The notes under the pieces are model-generated. The model was not told where the DNA came from, made no database searches, and saw nothing but the letters and a program-made list of their open reading frames with translations. A program made the position numbers and the translations under genes. Shown piece after piece: positions 59,285 through 64,000 of a stretch of DNA of 64,000 nucleotides. The DNA comes from Epiperipatus broadwayi (lineage: Eukaryota > Onychophora > Udeonychophora > Euonychophora > Peripatidae), in contig JAQFVV010000014.1 of NCBI GenBank assembly GCA_028023455.1, forward strand, positions 5,202,280 through 5,266,279, written 5' to 3'. Each line of letters begins with the position of its first letter. Within the stretch, counting starts at the first letter, position 1.

Positions 59285-60445
59285 ACAGCTTCTTCTTAAT
59301 TGAGGCCAGGATATGTCACATCAGCAGCATATAGCTGGTAATCATCAAACAAATGACAGGGGCTTATTATAGCACTGCAAAATTTCAGCAATCTTGAATT
59401 CTTCTGTGATGACCACAGGAACAACCATCAAAGTACTAAGTATATTAATATGTAAGAATCATAATCTTAATGAGTGACATCCACATAAAAGTAATATTTA
59501 GAAAGTGATAAGAGACCATGATGACAAAATAAGATATCAAGTTCCTTCAGCATCAAGTGAACTGCTTATATAGCCCACTCATTACATTATGAATCTGGTA
59601 CCCTCCTTGGAACTATTGTGTCAGACAAATTTTAACTTGATAGCTAATGGATTTTGACAATGCACATAACTTTTTTACATTTTCTATTATTATCATTTAT
59701 TACATCTTTAAAGAATTTTATCTTTAATTTTTATCCTAGGTTAACTCAGATCATTTTAACTGATACACATCAATTTAAAATTTGAATTCAAAGACAACTT
59801 TTTTTTACAAAGGCTTGAAACCAAAAAAGTACCAATCCAACAAATAAATCAGGTTTTTCTCTGCAAGTATTGGTGTCCGATTTCCTTGAACTCTTTTGTT
59901 TGTAAAAATAAAAATACAAAGCAGAGTGACCATTAATACATTAGTGTATTTTAACATTTGGTAAGATAATGGCCACCTGAGTTTGCTTAATGCATTATCA
60001 TAGAAAATAACTGATAAAACTTAAAAATAAAATTTTGACACATTGGGACATTTACAGTTACTTTTAATCATTTTATCTTTCTTTTTTTTTTTTTTTTATA
60101 ACACAACATGTAAACAAATTTAAAAATAAAATTACAAATGTGAGACATTTGCATTTATAAAAAAAGAAAATTTAAAAAAATATTACATGCATATATAATA
60201 CAATCATGTGCATAAAATTACAGATTTTAGCTTTAATGTTTCGCTTTCTTTCTGTGAGGGTGGGTAAGAAATATATACACAGACCAACCCCATCCATTTT
60301 ATAGTACGTTTATAATCTGTACCTGTTTAATTATTGTGAATATATAATGACACATAAACCTAAACTAATACTTTTATTATATATATGAACTATAGCTTCA
60401 ACCATAGCCACCTTGTGTGTGGCCACTCGAAGAGTACACAGCACA
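59285..60445. repeat. 1.15-kb direct repeat, copy 2
   Basis: Partner of 47850-49002. On the minus strand it would begin TGTGCTGTGTACTC, aligned to TGTATTGGGCACTA of the other copy. The inner boundary fades near TTAATTG (59297). It encloses, with its partner, the gypsy coding region and LINE copy 2. A 25-bp tandem duplication (GATCAAGTAATATGTTTTTC twice) lies just outside at about 60490-60535. Confidence 0.75.
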
Positions 60446-60539
60446 ATTGTAAGCATTAGGATTAATCAACTTTCTCACCAACAATAAGCAGATCAAGTAA
60501 TATGTTTTTCTTGATCAAGTAATATGTTTTTCTTTTATT

Positions 60540-61796
60540 CAAACTAGTGTGATATTTGAATGTATTATATAAAGATAGGTTGTTCTTTTTATTATAATAG
60601 TATTCTTAAATTATATTATTTGGGTATGAGATTCTCTTGCTTTATATACCTCATATTTTATTGCCATATGTTTCATGGGATTGCAGGGTGTACATGTTAA
60701 TATAAATAAATGAATAACATGTATATGCAGTTGAAATGTACATATAATAATAATGCTAAACATACAAGTCAAGTACATTGTTTTTTTTCTGAGACTTTAA
60801 TGTTGTATAAATGGGCTATGTAGATGTACTTGCTAGAAAAAAATAAATGCTTCCTAAATAAGATTAATAAAACAATATAATTGGAACAGTGCACTTTGAA
60901 TATAAAAAATATTAAGGATCTGTAAAACACAAAATAATCTTTTGTTTGGTTTTAATAAATTTTAACTGATAAAGATATATTGAAGATCATACCCATAGGC
61001 AATATTCTTTATTGGTTTATGTATATGTGTGAACAACATTTCCCATTACACATAAGTGGATCTACCGACAATCTTTTCTTCAATATTTAAAAACATTGTG
61101 GGAATATTATCTTATATATATTTATACAATATTATGCATTTATTTTGTTCAAAAAGTAACCTATTATTTTAAAATGAGGGCTTTGTGTTTAATTCATCGT
61201 CATCACTTACACTTATACTTTATACATGTGGTCATATTAATATAATTTTAGTAGTCGAATTTTCATTATACTTTGTTAAAGTTCAATGGGTGAATATTAT
61301 TTATGTTAAAATTGTGTTAGAACTCATTTGTACTATTTTCACGTATCTTTTTATATGCTATAAGGTATGTGCTGGATACAATCTCAAAATACCCATTTGT
61401 ATCCCATCACACTTAAGAAATTTTATCATATAAATATCTAAGAGTCTTTATAGTATTACAAGAGTAGGAGGAATAATATGTAGGTGAAAATATTACTTTG
61501 ACATTCATGATATTATATTAGGCACACATATCCTGTTTTGTTGATCTTCAATATAAAAATATTAGCAGATATATTTAAATGCTGGATAATCCCTGAGATT
61601 TATTATTAATACTGATAAGCACATGTAGTGGGCTAGTAACAGATACTATTTATGTGACAGGTATTTTTTACTTATTGATCTTATTACTATTTTTAAGAAG
61701 TTAAGCTAAGAGTTAGACAGTCACCATTTGGTGATTAGTTCATTTCTGTTGCAATATATAACTCCAAAACACACTCTACTATATTCAAAGTGCTAT
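60540..61796. other. AT-rich intronic stretch
   Basis: No recognised features; a minor 82-codon open frame at 61185-61433 is low complexity. Confidence 0.5.
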
Positions 61797-62876
61797 TATA
61801 TAATAATAAATAATAGCTATAGCCAGTTTACAGCATGTCTTTCAACCTGAGCAGCATTTTAGAATTAAAACTTTTTAAAAAATGTCATTCAAAACACAAA
61901 CACTAATGTTCCCATGTGAATGGCCAATTTTCCATAACTAACGTGTATATTAATATAATTATATTGTTTATTTATTAAATTGTCTGTTATATTTATAAAA
62001 TTTGCTTCTTTAATTTTTTTTTTCTTCAAATAGTTTTTCAAAATAAAAACACTGAAGGCAAACTGAAGATTCTGCAAATGCAGATTTTATTCTATTCTCA
62101 GAATATCACAATTTATTATACAAAAGTTCATGTTTGTGAATTCCCTTTTTTAATGGTTGTTTTGACTCACCATTGTAATTAGACTCATATTGACATACCA
62201 CTTTATATATAATATTAAATTTGTTGATTTTATCAATAACATTCTTGCCATTAATAATTAATTAATCTACCAGTATTTGTTCAAGATTAAATACAATATT
62301 AAAATGAAAAGAAATCAATGATGTAATCATACTACACACTGTATTATTTATATATGTAAGAAAATTCATGTTTTCTCTTCAAATAAAATACTGGTAGATT
62401 AATTATTAATAGAAACAATACAGTTAATAAAATCAACAAACGTAATATATGTAAAGTGGTGTGATGATATTAAGTCCAATTGCATTGGTGAGTCAAATGT
62501 GCATTGGAAAAGAAAATTCATAAACATGAACTTTTGTATAATAAATTCTGATATTCTGTGGATATATTTAAGTCTATATTAGCAGAACATTTGGTTATTT
62601 GCAATGGAAATTTTTACTTTGATAGTATTTTTACTTTAGATAAGGAAAATGATTTGAAAAAAAGAAAAATTAGAGCGGTATATTTTATAAATATGACAGA
62701 AAAATTATTAAATAAATGAAAATGTGTTTATATGTATATATAAGTTATGGAAAGTTGTTTCTTCACATGGAAATGGAAATTAATGAGATTTTTTTTAAAT
62801 TTTAATTTTAAAATGCTACGCATGTTAACACACATGCTGTAAACTGGTTATAGCTATTACTTATTATTATATATTT
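61797..62876. mobile_element. 1.08-kb foldback element with about 485-bp arms
   Basis: The left arm 61797-62279 and right arm 62386-62876 are inverted copies across their whole length, with a loop of about 106 bp. Landmarks are AATAGCTATAGCCAGTTTAC against GTAAACTGGTTATAGCTATT, CATGTGAATGG against CCATTTCCATGTG, AACTTTTGTATAATAAATT and TACTGGTAGATTAAT. No protein is encoded. It lies about 160 bp from the DNAH10 exon at 63037. Confidence 0.85.
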
Positions 62877-63036
62877 ATATATTAATATTTTGATTATTCT
62901 AGAGGTTTTTTTTTTTTTAATTCATTTTATTTGATTTTATGTATATAAAGGTGAAATATAAATAGAAACGTATACACACACATATATTTATATAAAGTTA
63001 AATAGATAGATAATAAATAGATATACAATTACAAAC

Positions 63037-63155
63037 CGTTTCAAATATTTTTTCTGGAGTTAAAACTATTGGTTCTTCCTGCACAACTAATTCTGCAACA
63101 GTCACTGGAGTTGAAGCAATTGACGGAAGAGGAGTCATTTTTCCTTTTTTCTTTT
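63037..63155 (-). CDS. DNAH10: Dynein heavy chain 10-like, N-terminal exon
   Basis: The exon is 119 nt, with an acceptor TATAG just above 63155 and a donor ACG/GTTTGT at 63036. An in-frame ATG lies at 63138-63136. It could be the start codon, or just an internal Met if the upstream Lys-rich codons (phase 2 entry) are also coding. The peptide from that Met is about 34 residues, contains EEPIVLTPEKIFET, and looks disordered, as expected for the variable N-terminus of this family. It ends in phase 0, matching the next exon. Recognition rests mainly on its phase and its position before a clear DNAH10 exon, since the peptide itself is poorly conserved. Confidence 0.7.
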
Positions 63156-64000
63156 CTATATCATAAAATTTATTAAATATATTTACAATATGAAAAAAAA
63201 AAAGATTTTGTTAAGTAATTTAATAACTTTAATAAATATTAAACCATTTGTTTACTGAAAAGTATAGTAAGTCAACACTAAATAATTGAATCAAAATTAT
63301 TAAGAATAGCAGTGTACTGGTTATTTTCTAAACTGGGAAAAATTATGCTAATTTTTTGTTTAATAACAACTTAAATATATGAGAAACACCCAAATGGAGC
63401 AAAACTGACTCAAATTTGCAATTTTGACAGAAGTATTGGAGTTTTAATTTAAAATAGTAAATATAACATAAGATTATATAATATGATATTGCAGTCTGAA
63501 TTTATCTTGTTTTTGTTTTATATAGTGTAATTCATATTAAATTTTTAATGACTTTTATAAATAAATAAAAATCTGTATAAAATGTACATTTTATTATTCA
63601 TTAAATATAAGGTAAGTCAAAAAACTCAGCATAATTTTAAAAATTATTTTAAAAACTGTATACAATAAAAACTTAATATGTATAGATTAGTTTAAAATAA
63701 AAAATCATACATCCACACAAATCTTGATAAATTTTATACATATCTCTGAATCAATAATTTTCATATATATAAAATTTTGACGTTTCAATTATTTCTCTTT
63801 TTATATAATCATTTTTGAAATTACAAAAAAAAAAAAATCAAATCAGATGTCACATGACCTAATTTAATAAGCTTGTATTTACAAATGTTATATATAGAGC
63901 TTACTGTCAACACCAGTAAGCAGAAACTGGGCTGGGTTTGGGGATATTCTGCAAAGCTTGTTAAGAGCTTATTTTGCAAGTTCTATATATAATCATTTTT
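63156..64000. other. Intron or 5' flank of the first exon seen
   Basis: AT-rich, with no further exon recognised. The extreme end (63880-63970) is less AT-rich and may enter another repeat (GTAAGCAGAAACTGGGCTGG), but it is cut by the window end. Confidence 0.4.

Larger units (their letters stand above)
20499..63155 (-). other. DNAH10: DNAH10-like gene, N-terminal part (3 exons, 2 complete introns)
   Basis: Three exons read in order on the minus strand: 63155-63037, 47563-47339, 20807-20499. Each is bounded by AG and GT, and the two internal junctions are both phase 0, so they join without a frame break. The encoded stretch follows the start of animal axonemal dynein heavy chain 10: a low-complexity leader, a block around NVVYFLR, a segment ending in a QVYTPIL-type turn, then FTSVIRRTIHQIEGEV. 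These are family-specific features of the inner-arm (I1/f) dynein beta heavy chain tail, recalled rather than searched. Upstream exons lie beyond 64000 and downstream exons before position 1. The two complete introns are about 15.5 and 26.5 kb and hold most of the elements listed here. Confidence 0.85.

Noticed and set aside
58934-59299. 121-codon plus-strand open frame
   Set aside because: Hydrophobic and without domain, overlapping an unassigned repeat fragment. Not listed as a gene.
47850-60445. Segmental duplication of host sequence
   Set aside because: The repeated unit has no exon and stops sharply near a polypurine tract and at similar TG starts, so a repeat or LTR explanation is preferred, though not proven.
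1-64000. tRNA, rRNA, CRISPR or bacterial-type operon features
   Set aside because: None seen. The B-box-like motifs at 4175, 4635 and 12250 lack a paired A box and a cloverleaf, so they are treated as SINE-like relics, not tRNA genes.
1-64000. Assignment to a cephalopod (octopus or squid)
   Set aside because: Large introns, (TA)n tracts and this type of LINE would fit, but the AT content looks too high and I saw none of the common octopus SINE sequence. Left as an unidentified invertebrate.

Overview
This is AT-rich metazoan DNA, almost certainly from an invertebrate. It is strongly CpG-poor and full of (TA)n tracts, homopolymers and decayed transposable elements. The species is not identifiable from the sequence. 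The only host gene I can support is on the minus strand. Three short exons (63155-63037, 47563-47339, 20807-20499) have good splice sites and compatible phases. They encode the N-terminal tail of an axonemal dynein heavy chain, best matched from memory to DNAH10. The window is therefore mostly two very long introns (about 15.5 kb and 26.5 kb) plus at least 20 kb of a third, so the organism makes motile cilia or flagella and carries a repeat-rich genome.

Third intron (1-20498): a TIR element (609-1650); a dispersed repeat with a foldback element inserted in one copy (3255-5200, against uninterrupted 7985-8690); a direct-repeat pair (5517-6225); a gag-like coiled-coil relic (about 7565-7925); a Penelope-like element with RT and GIY-YIG domains (9835-11860, minus); a palindromic 42-bp-repeat insertion with a 14-bp target duplication (12025-12306); a TIR element (12395-13215); a 2.15-kb TIR element holding a tandem array (14244-16398); and two different Merlin/ISXO2-type transposase fossils in tandem (17884-19780).

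Middle intron (20808-47338): a Ty3/gypsy LTR element (about 21098-29690). Its 5' LTR carries a full-length RTE-like LINE (21356-24584). Its pol is split by a non-autonomous hAT element (26032-28016) that holds a further inner inverted-repeat unit. Then follow an LTR-like block with a repeated 17-bp motif (about 30200-32324), a foldback (33430-33905), hairpins near 36.6-36.9 kb, a 5'-truncated LINE (37570-38150), two head-to-head Penelope-like copies (38280-42520), a perfect 83-bp palindrome (43837-44026) and a hAT/ZBED-like transposase relic (46100-46450).

First intron in the window (47564-63036): a 1.15-kb direct repeat (47850-49002 and 59285-60445) flanks a minus-strand Ty3/gypsy element (49133-53875, with a candidate 5' LTR near 54485-55575) and a second full-length LINE copy (55582-58868). 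A 1.08-kb foldback follows (61797-62876). The striking theme is the number of inverted-repeat elements and the depth of nesting inside the introns of one ciliary gene.
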